Assembly: GCF_037975245.1 (NCBI RefSeq)
Contig: NC_092580.1
Coordinates: 7,540,501-7,604,500 of the forward strand
Reading direction: 5' to 3'
DNA: 64,000 bases
Source of the DNA: Apostichopus japonicus
Taxonomy: Eukaryota > Echinodermata > Holothuroidea > Aspidochirotida > Stichopodidae
The position numbers were made by a program, and so were the translations under genes. The number at the start of each line of letters is the position of its first letter. Positions within the stretch are counted from its first letter, which is position 1. The notes below the pieces were generated by a model. It saw only the letters and a program-made list of their open reading frames with translations, was not told where the DNA came from and did no database searches. Positions 24,912-36,500 of this stretch are shown one piece after another.

Positions 24912-27900
24912 CAGAGCCGTATATAGAGAGAGTTTGGCCAACCATGTAACCGATTTGGATTGGTCGAGAGGGAAAACGCCCACACAGGGTGGTAAAATAG
25001 GTCCACTTGAAAACTTTTTAGCAGGCGACACGCATACTCACAGTGTATAGACTATCGTTTGTGTACACGAAAAAAGTACGAAATTATGAAAGAAATGGTG
25101 CTGGGGATGCTGCAATCGGTCAGAACATGGATATTGTTGTTTGATTTTCCGACTGACCATAAAAGAAGAGGAATTTTTTGGAAGTAGAAAGAACAAGATG
25201 GATATCTAATGAAAAAAAGTCTGTGTAGCCTAGGCCCATACTAGCCATAGGCCCTAGTGTAATACGAGTAATGTACAAGCAATGCGAGAATTTTACGTTC
25301 AGACTGGTTTCTGTAATTACATGCATGGCTATTCTCTCTCGTTTTACGATCCACAAATTCGATTTCATTATGCCAGCTCTTCTAATCATAGGCATGGCAG
25401 TTTCAGTCCCACATATAGTTATCCTAATTCCTAGTTATTGTATGCCTAGGCTATGCCTAGCCTAAAAAAGTATCACTTTTAGTGTAATGTAAAAGGGTGG
25501 GCTAGCCTCTAGGCATCACGTAAAGCCCTAATCCTTAGTTAAGCCCGAAGCATAAGTTAAGCCTGGGCTTAGACCTGGAACATTCTTGCTATTACTACAA
25601 CTGTTATAGCACATTACATAATATGGCACAGTATAAGGCCCAATTAAACTAGGTCTATGGAAAACAAAGTAGCCTAGGCCTAAACTAGTTAGGCTAGGTC
25701 TATACTCATTGGCAACTTGTGGGTTGTGTACACATACAGGCCTAATTATATAGACCCTTTTAGTATGCCATAAACAAGTGCCCAAATGGTTAAATGATCT
25801 TGGTTGGTGTTAATTGTCAGCATTGGCCTAGCCTTTTTAGGCTAACATGAATTCAGCCTAATTTTTTCTTCTTCAAAAGTATAGCCTAGGCCTTGGTTTA
25901 ATTTGGATGCAGTCAACTATCATTTATCAAAGTTGCATCAGTACCTCCTTATTCCCTTAATTGACACCCACATTGACGACTGAAGTTAAAAAAAATCTTT
26001 TTAAATTATCTTTAGACAGTAAATTTTAACTCCCTGAATTTCAGGACTTTTTTTACAAATCAAAGGTGACATGTGCTCTGAAGAAAAACTCCTAACATAA
26101 AAAGCCACAGTTAGCAGACTGTGATAAAGACAAACCTGGTGAGTGACTACTAGACTGAAATCCAGTTCCTGCAACCACAGCAATAAAGTCTTTGTTTTAA
26201 TCAATGCACTTGTGTGTTTGAAACTTTCAAATGGACACTCAATGGCAGTTGGTTAAGATATAAGGTTTTACCTTCATCATGGAGAGTTGAAGGGAATCTG
26301 CCTCATCATCTGAATAATGGACTCAAGGATAGCAACAAATCATGATTGGATAATGATTTTGAGCAAGTAAATATCTGGCAATTTGAAAGTTTGTATTATT
26401 TTTTTACATATTATTTAAGCTGTTTAGCTCACACACAAGCAAATGATCAAGTGACAACAACCGATGCAGTATATTTAAAGGTATTGAAGACTTGCCCTAA
26501 ACCGCATGCCGCGCTCTGAAAAAGTTTACTGTGTGTGTATTTTCTGGGATCAATGGTGGTGTCTAACACTTCTGTTACACCGCATTCGAAACTAGGCCAG
26601 ATAACCGGCATGAGACGTTTCTTTGTGCGGGAGTCTTCACACCCTTTAAGGAGAAGAATTTATATCCCATTAATAGAGAAAGAATTATGTTTCAATTGGT
26701 AGCATGAAACTTAAAATTTTGCAAACATTAGATACAATCAAACAATAACAAGGTTCATTTACAAGGTAATCTACTGCCCTTTATTTCACATTAGTCTGTC
26801 ACATCAGAAGGTCACAGCTTTCAATAATTATTCAAACAAATTCCCTTGATGGGTGCTTCGTTAGATTCCTGCAATTTTCAAGTTTACCAATGTAATAAGT
26901 TCTGAATGTGGCAATGTGGAGAAGCTTTGGGATAATCTGTGGATAAGACTGCCAGACTATCAACAAGATTCCACATCCATGCAACTCCAACTGCTTCCTT
27001 CACCTCCTTGCAGATGTACCACATGTCCAAAAAAAAGTCAGCATTGGTTAATGTAATTAAAATCTGGCTTCCTCCTGAGCTGGCAAATACACATGAATTG
27101 TCAAGTACAGAGGTCAGTGTGAAACCACTGAAAGATCTTCTCAGCTTTCAAGAAACAAAGACTTGAAGCCAAATTGACAGAGGCCACACTGATACCATTC
27201 CACTCTCATAAGATGAAGGTATCACACACACTTCATTTTGCTTCTGCGATGCAGTGCCTGGTAGACTGTGAGGGTCACCCAATGGATGTTTTAACAACTG
27301 CCTGGTTTATAGAGCTCTGCAACAGATAATTCATCCTAATGTCTAGTCGTCATCCTGTCATGGCCTTGAGCAAGTTGAACCCACTTCAACACAAAGCAGC
27401 TATTGAATTCTTGTCTAGGTACTGTCAAATCCACATCACCATCATTGCTGGTTCCAGCTACGCTGACCATGATAAAAGAGTACAATAAGGGTTTTTTAAT
27501 TCACCCAACAGAGCTTGCATTCCAGTACCTTTGGGCAGCTGAAAAGATATTCAGAAATTGTTATATATGAGTGTGTTTGTATGCATGCATATGTGTGATT
27601 TTCTTGCTTTACAGAACAGCTCCATTTTGATAAGCTATGTAACGTGGAAACCTGCCAATCATATGTTTGAAATAGGACAGGCTGAAACGATTCTTAAATG
27701 GAAAGCTTAACGACTTCTTGCATTTTTATACATCACTGTTCAGGTAAGGCCAGTAAGGGCAGTATGAAAAATAAGTAACAATTAATAATTATCATTATGG
27801 CCATTTGCTGTCTGCATAATAACAAACTGAATGATGTCATCAGCCCTGTGCTCAGTTGACAACACTGACAAGTAGGCACACTATGTCAGTGTGATCCATG

Positions 27901-28760
27901 AAACCTTATTAAGGACATGACCTTATAGTATATATGTTAATGGAAAATACATAAGCTACGACATACACCAGTCTTCAGTTGTTGCAGGTTTTTTTTTTCT
28001 CGACAGACCCATTCAATCTGTTGCACCTACTATAGCCTAGTACTACATTCCTGAGAAATTAACACCACAATATCAGTCTTAGGTTTGCCCACAGACTCAA
28101 CTATTGCTCACTCTTACACTCAAGTATATAGTTTAGTTAAGTAGAAGAAAGGATCAGAAGGGACACTCAAGTCCCCATCAAGAACCCTACTGAATATGAG
28201 AGAAATAAAACCGAAGACCCAAAAGGCATACCCGATTATACTGCATAATGTACTCATCCAAAGCATTCTTAAACCCCTTCACACTAATTCCCACTCACAT
28301 TAATTGCCATTTTAAGTAAATGCCTACACTATTCAATTGAAGGATCTATTACTGTAGGCCTAAAGCAAAATCGTGCGTCTGTGATGTAGCCTAGCCGGGA
28401 CTGTGTGATGTGTGCTTTTCGTTTGTAATATGACTATGAGGTGTTAAATCAACAAGTGTAATGACAGGTTTTCAGCTAGTTTTATATTAATTTGCGGTGT
28501 GAAGATAAACATAAATGTCATTACCTTACGATTACTCTTATTACTTACCTGTTAAGCATTTCGCTCCCCGTATGCCTGCCAAAATCTGAGTCGCTTCATT
28601 TATTCGTAATGGGTTCAGCTGCTATGCTATTGTGTTTGTGTGTGGTGTTTTTTGTGTTTCGCGCAACTGGTAACGACAACTGGACCTATTTTGATGCCCA
28701 TGGTTTGCGTGTGACGTCACAAATCGCCAGTTGGCCAAACTCTCTCTATATACGGCTCTG
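24912..28760. mobile_element. 3.85-kb DNA transposon with 31-bp perfect TIRs and 8-bp target duplication
   Basis: Begins CAGAGCCGTATATAGAGAG at 24912 and ends with the exact reverse complement at 28760; identity extends over 31 bp at each end. GACACTAT flanks it on both sides (24904-24911 and 28761-28768). Eight-bp duplications occur in the hAT and P superfamilies. A 31-bp TIR is long for hAT and is the length seen in the Drosophila P element, but the superfamily cannot be settled without a transposase. No frame over ~115 codons is present, so it is non-autonomous or decayed. A 167-bp TTAA element is nested inside at 26479-26645. Confidence 0.88.
26479..26645. mobile_element. 167-bp TTAA-flanked MITE
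   Basis: Inverted ends AGGTATTGAAGACTTGCC and (reverse complement) AGGGTGTGAAGACTCCCGC, flanked on both sides by TTAA (26475-26478 and 26646-26649), the target of piggyBac- and Kolobok-type elements. A truncated reverse-orientation relative sits at 14169-14300. Confidence 0.8.
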
Positions 28761-29042
28761 GACACTATCTAAGCGGAGCGCCACCACAGGTTGGCGCGTA
28801 GCGCACAGACATTTTTTGAGTAAAGATACTCCCTAGATCGCCGGAAATGACCCTTTCCGGGCCTTGCTAATTTGCATATAAACGAAGAATAAATAGGTGT
28901 CATCGCCAAATTACACCCAAAAAAAATATGTGACAAATGTCAATAGGTAGATGAGAGTGCAATAAAAATGTCAATAATCGCGAATAAGTTAAATTGGTAA
29001 AGTGTCTCAAGTGCTTAGATGTAAACTAGTGATACTTAGAAG

Positions 29043-29667
29043 GGGTATAACTAAAACGAATGACAATTGCGTTACACATAACGAATGACAAAATGTTGTA
29101 CACACTAACAAATTGCGTTGATTAAAACGAATTACAGTAAAGACAGCACAGACATTTGCTTTAACCGGATATCACAGTTCAGACTTCGTGGGTATCTAGA
29201 TCTAGTAAAGTACGGACAAGATAAAAACGCACCTTATAGTAAGCGAAATTGTAAGTCTGATTTTAAAAAGTAAATTTAGCGTCATTTTCCGATATTAATT
29301 GTTAGAAACTAACAATACTATAATCTTGAAACGGCTTCAGTTATCTTTCTATATAAATCTACAGAGGTAAAAAGCACAGCACTCAAGCGCATTCTCACAC
29401 AAAAACTCTCCCTGTGGTTTCTATCCGTAAATTACACCAAAACCCTGCAACCACGTAACATGCGATTTTCCTCAAATCATTTTTACGCAGAAAACCAATA
29501 ACCGCATTTACCCCACTCCGTTAATCATTCTATCTCCACTCAAAACTGTCCTTCGTAAGTTCGTTGTCATTCGTTGCCATTCGTTGTCATGCGCTGTCAT
29601 TCGCAAATGATAATTAACCCTGTAAAAAGTCAATTGTCATTCGCTGTCATTCGTTTTAGTTTGTCCC
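29043..29667. mobile_element. Non-autonomous hAT-like TIR element, copy 2
   Basis: 625 bp, same family as 6213-6871. The left end is GGGTATAACTAAAACG; the right end has CGTTTTAGTTTGTCCC. It is flanked by the near-identical 8-mers CTTAGAAG (29035-29042) and CTTTGAAG (29668-29675). Sub-terminal AATGACA/TGTCATT repeats are prominent. Copy 1 carries short internal segments missing here. Confidence 0.82.
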
Positions 29668-29876
29668 CTTTGAAGCACTTTTTAAATCAATTTTATTTTC
29701 AAAAATGTAGCTTTTTCTTAGATGAAATTCACTTACTTAACGTGGTTCTTTGAGAGCTTGTGAGTTGCTTGTGTCATAAATTCGTGATCAATTGGAAAAG
29801 GGTATTTTCTTCAATACTTCATTGGTGCTACTGAGCTTATTGCTGAATTCCACATTAGACATACTGAAATGGGTTT

Positions 29877-30320
29877 GAACTTCAGATTCGTAATCAGCGT
29901 GTCGCGAACTACCAGAAAAGATACACATTTATCGCCTTTGCGACAAAAAGTTTTTCACCTAAAAAAACTGTAAGCAGTTTTTGCCAAAATTTTAGCCAAA
30001 ATTTGACCCATTTATTCATAAATGTCAAGATAAAACTCAAGATGACAAACAAAAGTTTGATTTGACTGCTTTGAAATCACGTATCACTGGCAAGATGCGT
30101 CGAGCGCCCTTTTATTTCGCTCAGTTTGCAACTTTTTAGAGGAACAATAGAAAACCGAAAAACTTTTAGGGACAACAAAAGATTTTTAACCTTTGTTCCG
30201 GTCGTAAAAGTTTTTCGGTCTTACTTTTTCTTGAGATGAAAAAACTTGTTGTCGCAAATGCGATAAATGTGTATCTTTTCTGGTAGTTCGCGACACGCTG
30301 ATTACGAATCTGAAGTTTAT
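29877..30320. mobile_element. Foldback element with ~80-bp arms
   Basis: Left arm 29877-29955 is nearly the reverse complement of right arm 30240-30320 (shared core CAGCGTGTCGCGAACTACC). A second, inner inverted pair lies at 30158-30180 and 30190-30221, around a short loop. Between the arms, 30038-30111 encodes on + a peptide also found in the hairpin element at 55.1-55.4 kb. Confidence 0.85.
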
Positions 30321-31571
30321 TTTGGAATTGAGTGTTGTGTGGGGGCGTGGGGGGCCAAAAACCTGATTTGCAGTTTTCCAAAACTGACCCAAAATCGACC
30401 CAAAATCGATTTCGCCCAACGGAACAGGGAGTAATCGATGCTCAGGAGCCCAAATCTGCAACTCCCAGGTCCATATCTGCTTCCGTTAGGGAGATACGTG
30501 GTCCCAAAGGACCCGATAGAAATACGTGTTCTTTATAAGTGCACAATTTGGAAAACCCCCTCTTTTCAGCCCACTCTCTTGTCCTCTCTGAAACACCCAT
30601 CCGGACATTAGAATTAGACGTGGAGTAGAAGACACCCTTGTGTTTGTTATACACCAATTTCGTGTAATTATCTGACCGGGAAAGGCTTTTTGTCTATATG
30701 ATTTCTATTTTTTTCATAAATCATAAATCAGGGTTTTTTGGCCCCCCTGCACGCACATACACAACACCCAATTCCAAGGCTGACTTGCAGCATGGCTTTC
30801 ACCGTTAAGTCAACCAAGCTTCAGCTGAGAATTCCCTGAGTTCCATAAGTCATTCCGTGAGAGGAAACACCCTTTCTAGTAGCTGATACATTACACCCGG
30901 AAGTTTGTTTTTACAATAATGTGGGATATTTTCAAAATTCCTCAACATTTTGACGAATCGGGGACAATTTCGGGGACACTTGTTCATCGGGGACAGCACA
31001 CTGTTATCGGGGACTGTCCCCGAAAATCGGGGACGTCTGGTCACCTTAAAATTTTACTATAACATTAATTTTTTGTAATAATTAATAATTTGTTAAAAAA
31101 ATACATAATTTGTAATAAAAAAATATTTCTGTTGTTCAACAAATTCATAATTATTAGTAATAACAATACTTTTTGAAAACAGTTACAACATTCCTTCGAA
31201 GTTCTCCTTATATAATGTACTGTAGCTGGATTTCGTGGAATAGGTTTGTCAGAGAACCTAGGCTATGTACAGACTATGTATTGCCAAAACAAAACAAAAA
31301 CTTAGAAAGTGACTGTACTGATAAAAGACCAGACGATTGATGTCATTGCCAATCGATTACCAAGAAAATTGCAAGAAATATTAGTGACAGTTTTGAAGAC
31401 AAAAGGTAAAGCTTACAATCCTCCGTTAACGTATTTACGTCAGGAGGTAATGTGGGCAATTAACTATGGCGGAAACTGACGTCCCCTGGCTAGGTTAGGC
31501 CGAAAGCATAAACAAAGTATTGATATGGTATGTGCTTGGCTATCTGGTACTGGTAGTGTTGACCTACGATA
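30321..31571. other. Intergenic, repeat-like, no gene seen
   Basis: No exon supported. Short direct repeats of TCGGGGAC between 30958 and 31033 (five copies) and AT-rich runs. Open frames at 30332-30657 have no recognisable family. Confidence 0.4.
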
Positions 31572-31580
31572 GCTTAGGCC

Positions 31581-32289
31581 GGGTACCGTTGTTTTCCGCA
31601 CACGTTACTTTCCGCTGAAACAAAACGGTGTTTTCCGCAAACAAATTTGTCAGCGGAAAACAACGTTTTTTTCAGCGGAAAGTAACGTTTTTTTTTGTTG
31701 AAGGGACAGAATAACTTGCTGAATTGATTAGGCACATGGAATGATTTAGGAAGGTGGAGAAGATTGGTAACTGTAACAGGATAAATCGGCCATGATTTTA
31801 GATGTAACTCGTAAGAAAGGTGGTGCAAAATGCGTGTTCGACTATTAAAACAGCCCTTACTTATACAGCCATTTCCAGCGAAAATCAAAGATACCGCCTT
31901 CTACAACTTTTTTTTTAAACTATCATTACGCGGACCGCAGTTTTAATACTTTATTAGATAGTCAATCCTTCATAACGCGGGTGTCCCTTTGCCCTTTTAT
32001 CGGCCGACCACCACATACTTCTTTAATAATCCCTAATTACACACCCCCAAGCCTCCTCTGTATTATAAGCAGCTTAACTTTTCTGACATGAACTCAGTCT
32101 AACCATCCTTTATGGACGTTCTTTGATACTTTCTCATGTTATTTTAATCATCCTGCCTGAATTTGGTATCCTAAAATATGCGAAAAATATAGTATACAGG
32201 AAGGTGAAAAAAAGGTGTTTTCCGCAGAAGAATTTTTTCAGCGGAAAGTAATCAGCGGAAAGTAACGTATGCGGAAAACAACTGAAACC
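31581..32289. mobile_element. MULE-like non-autonomous TIR element with 9-bp target duplication
   Basis: 709 bp. The left end carries GTTGTTTTCCGCACACGTTA then CTTTCCGCTGA; the right end is its reverse complement with few changes. GCTTAGGCC occurs directly on both sides (31572-31580 and 32290-32298), the 9-bp duplication length typical of Mutator-like elements. TTTCCGC/GCGGAAA motifs are repeated at both ends. No transposase. Confidence 0.85.
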
Positions 32290-32298
32290 GCTTAGGCC

Positions 32299-33534
32299 TA
32301 GGCCTATGCCATTAGGCCTACTTAGTTTAGTTAGTTTAGTAACTAACTAGGCTAGATATGCGTTGTATCATGTATGGCAGTATGTATCGGTAATTTCGCG
32401 TGTTCCTTAACTTCATGCGTTGTGATATAACCTTAAATGAGAAACATTCAGCTAGCTGCAATTAAACAAATAGACACTGTAGCCTAGTTGCACAACATGT
32501 TTAAATTTCAGATTGCTTAGTCAACTAAGTTAACCTTTAAATCCATATAGGCTCGTAGTTGCTCAAATTTATACTCTCAAACTCAGTCAAAGAAGGAAAC
32601 ATCAGTTGTATTCTGAACTTGAAGTCATTTCATGAAATATTGCACACATTTACAGGAATTATAAAGCATACGTTCAACACCTAGAGCTCTGTAGCCTGTA
32701 GGCCTATGCTTGAATACAGGGACTTCCTCATGCTAACTAACCCCTTGGTCTCCAGACAATTCCATGTATGAATCAATGATGAAACTTTGATGCAATTACA
32801 CAGTTGAAGGATGGAACTAAAAACCACAAAGCTAAAGCTTCTGTCACAGTAGCTCACTGACTGTGATCGGCTGATTATACAAGAACAACAACCTTTACTT
32901 TATTAATCTGTATTATTTCATCTGTATGTTAGGCCCTCACTTAAGCAGAGGCAAGTTTTTTAGGGTCGAACGTTTTGATCCACGTCTTTTACAAGATCCC
33001 TCATTCTGGCTGAATTTTCATAAGCTATTTTACGAATTCTTTAAAAATACCGGCAACCTGATGCCTATCGTGACCGCCTGAAAGATTTACATCACAAATC
33101 TCTTCTACAAATGAGGGATCCATGTTATACTTGGATGATATATTCAACGTCTATCAGTATGTTAATATTTATACCTAATTTTGAGATAAATGATCCTCTG
33201 CAAAGAAGCAGAATTTTTTTCAGATTTATACCATATCTAACTCATTAACGAAAAAACACCAAAGCACATCCAAGTTGTTTCTTTCACTACTGTATGTTTT
33301 TCTTAGTTGCTTTGCATATTTAAAATGGTTTGTAACTGATTACTGATGTTTCAAGTAACCACACTGTGAAATAACAAATTATCATAGACTTTGATAAATT
33401 ATACTAGTGTCCAAGTTGCTTAGTGTGAATGGCATAATAGTTCACATGTTTAACTTCTATTCGTTGAATTCATTTGGGCATGGCTTTATGAAATTATCAA
33501 CTTAAGTACCATTAAAATTGATCTAAAATTACAG
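32299..33534. other. Upstream region / 5' UTR intron of FLYWCH gene
   Basis: No coding exon. From about 33120 onward the sequence is the ancestral copy of an intron segment that recurs upstream of the later FLYWCH modules ('atcagtatgttaat.tttatacc' then 'gatcct.tgcaaagaagc'). An acceptor ending at 33534 shows that a non-coding 5' exon lies further upstream. Confidence 0.5.
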
Positions 33535-33536
33535 TT

Positions 33537-36500
33537 ATGGATGGTGCAACATACCTGCAACCAGAAGTAGGGGAGTGCCAGAGTGTCTTCTCATTGAGAG
33601 ATGGTTCCTGCAGAGAAGGAGACCAACATATTCTGCCTGACGCTAATGATTCTGCTATTGTGATGGTTGCTGAAGTCGATGTGGAGACTGACATGCACTT
33701 GGATAACTCCCAGCAACATGAGCAGTCAACTCAGAACATTAACATGGATGTAAGTATGATCCATAATCAATAATTCAATCAACATGTATGGATATATATG
33801 CGCTTATTTATACATCTGTATGTACACATGCATGTATTACTTCACTACAATAAGTCACCAACATTTATACTTACATTCATGTTCCCCCACAAACAGGACC
33901 CTGAACCAGAGCCCCCTTTCACCTCCAACATTGGTACGGAGGACGCTCCCGTGACCTACAGTATTGTTGAAGGAGAGTCAAGGAGGAGGAAAAGAAAGCT
34001 CTTCGACAGCGATGGATTTGACTACATATTTAAGAGTGGCTCTGCGGGTGAGTAGTTTACCACTGTGTATGCTTTTCAGAAGTTTTGTTAAAAGAATGTG
34101 TTTGAAACAGATATGTGCAAGTTTGTTATAAACTTGTATACTTATTACATTACTCTTGTTTATGTTTGTACTTTACAGATGGTTCCGTGCTGTGGCGATG
34201 CCCTGTTCGAAGTAAAGACAAACCCTACTGTCCTGCTACAGTCAAACAAATTGGCCAAGAGTTTCGTCGTGGACCAAAGAACCATGTCCATGACGCATCA
34301 CGTGGAGTGAATATTGAAGCTTGCATAAGAAGGCGAGTAAAGGTAGGTAATATGCTCTGACAAAACCTGCACATCAGATTAATAAATGCAGCATAAATAT
34401 ATTGATCCATGAAAACCATATATTGCTACTTTTAAATTTATAAAAGGTATATCGCAATAACAACCATTAATTATTTTTGTCGATGTAAAGGTGGTTATTT
34501 ATTAAGTTCAGGTTGCTTGTTCTGTTTCAGATTAGAGCAGTATATGCTGTTGATATTAATCATTAGAACTATTCTAAAATAAAAAAATTCAAGCATGCAT
34601 ACTGATACATAACTATTTATTTCAAAATCTTATACTTTGAGAAAATATTTCATGTTGATCAGTATGTTAATTCTTATACCTAATTTTGAGAGGACAAAAA
34701 ACCCCTGATCCTTTGCAAAGAAGCAAATTTTCTTTGCAACTGCAAGAAATGTGGACATCGATATGGAGGCCGACGTGGAGCTTTAAAGTGCAATCAATAT
34801 ATATATCCATTCATCTGGGAATATTTGTGTGGATGTATCCACAACCATTCATCCATACATATGTATGTATATTTCTATATATGTACGTATATATAGTTGT
34901 GTATTTATGTACATAGGTTAATCCAATAGTGAGCAAACATATTATGTTACCCTCATAACAGGACCAACCAGAGCCTTCACCAAACCCCAAAGACATAGAG
35001 GATGAACCTGTGACCTATAGGTTTGTTGAGGCAGGATCAATACGAGGCAAGACAAAGCTCTTCGACAGCAATGGATTTGCCTACATTTTTAAGGTTGCCA
35101 ATGCAGGTAAATTAATTCTATGATGTTTCAAAAGTTTTGTTAAGTGAATGTGTTAGCATCAGCTGTGCAAGTTTGTTTAAAGCATAGTCCCGGTGAAAAT
35201 GTTTTTTTAGCTGATGAGAAAGGAACATATTCTATAAGCATCCTAGTGAAAATTCATTCAATTTCTTAGTCTTGATTTAAAGAAAACAACAATTGAAATG
35301 GACATGTGTTGTACCTAAAGTGAATTTAAAGGAAAAACAGGTAGATACACACTGACAAATTTGTTTCATGTTGTAACTTTCAAAATGTACCTTCAATTAC
35401 CTTCTGCAAAATAAGTGATGCATTAATGTATGAATTGATACACTACAGAAAATGGGGTATTGATAGCTTCACATTTCGTAAAAAGTTGTCCTCCAGATTA
35501 TTTTTTTTAAAGAAACTCGTTATCGTATATTTGTTTGTATCTTTGCAGACGGTTCTGTGCTGTGGAGATGCCCAGTTCGTAACAAAGATATGCCCTACTG
35601 TCCTGCTAACGTTAAACAGACGGGCCAGGAGTTTCGCCGTGGACCCAAGGACCACGTTCACGATGCACCGAGTGGAGCAGAGGTTGTAGCTCGCATCAGA
35701 CATCAGATGAAGGTAGATACTAGGCTCTGACACAACTCCAACATCAAATTTGAAAAACACAACCCAGATCGATTCTTTCAATTTTCATTTAATACGCCTA
35801 ATGTCTGTTCTTTTCAGGACAATGCAATTGAAAACCCCAAGGAGAAAGCCAGCGTAGTGGTCAGGGAGGTCCTCCGAAACAACCTCCCAGAAGTGGATCC
35901 TCTTACTTGTCCAGGACTACCCAAGATGGAGCAGCTGGTTCATGCAACGAGGGCGTATCGTCGAAAGGTCCGCCCACAAGAGCTGGAGGACGTGGACTTT
36001 GAACTACTGGTCAGTACAACACAATGTGAGGTATATACACAATATGTAAGAAAGCAAAAAAAAGAATATTAGACAAATTTATGATGACTCCTCTAAATCT
36101 ATGTTTATTCCCTTATTCGCAGGTGGAACATGTATTAAAACCATATAAAGCTACTTTTAAATTGATAAAAGGTGTATACTGTATAGCATATAAAACCATT
36201 AATAATTTTTGTGAATTAAAAAGTAGTTATTTAATAAGTTCAGGATGCTTCTACTGTTCCAGATTAAAGCTTTATTTGCTGTTTTCATATTAGTCATTAG
36301 AACTCTTTAAAACAACTTTCATGCATGCATACTCATACATAACTAATTATTTCAAAATCCTATACTAGGAGAAAATATTTCATGTTGATCAGTATGTTAA
36401 ATTTTATACCTTATTTTGATGAAATAAACCCCTGATCCTTTGTAAAGAAGCGAATTTTCTTTGCAACTGCAAGAAATTTCCAAATCGATATGGAAACCAA

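Larger units (their letters stand above)
24849..28870. mobile_element. Older TIR element interrupted by 24912-28760 (parts 24849-24911 and 28761-28870)
   Basis: The two flanks of the 3.85-kb element join into a sequence homologous to the reverse complement of the right end of the 8812-9507 element: 'actatct.agcggagcgccacca...ggttggcgc' followed by 'ccggaaatg.ccctt.ccg'. It starts CAGTGGCGGAGCTAGG at 24849. Its other end was not found, so it is truncated or too diverged. Confidence 0.75.

Noticed and set aside
28492-28836. 114-codon + frame as a possible transposase piece
   Set aside because: It crosses the end of the 3.85-kb element into the flanking older element, so it cannot be one ancestral gene.
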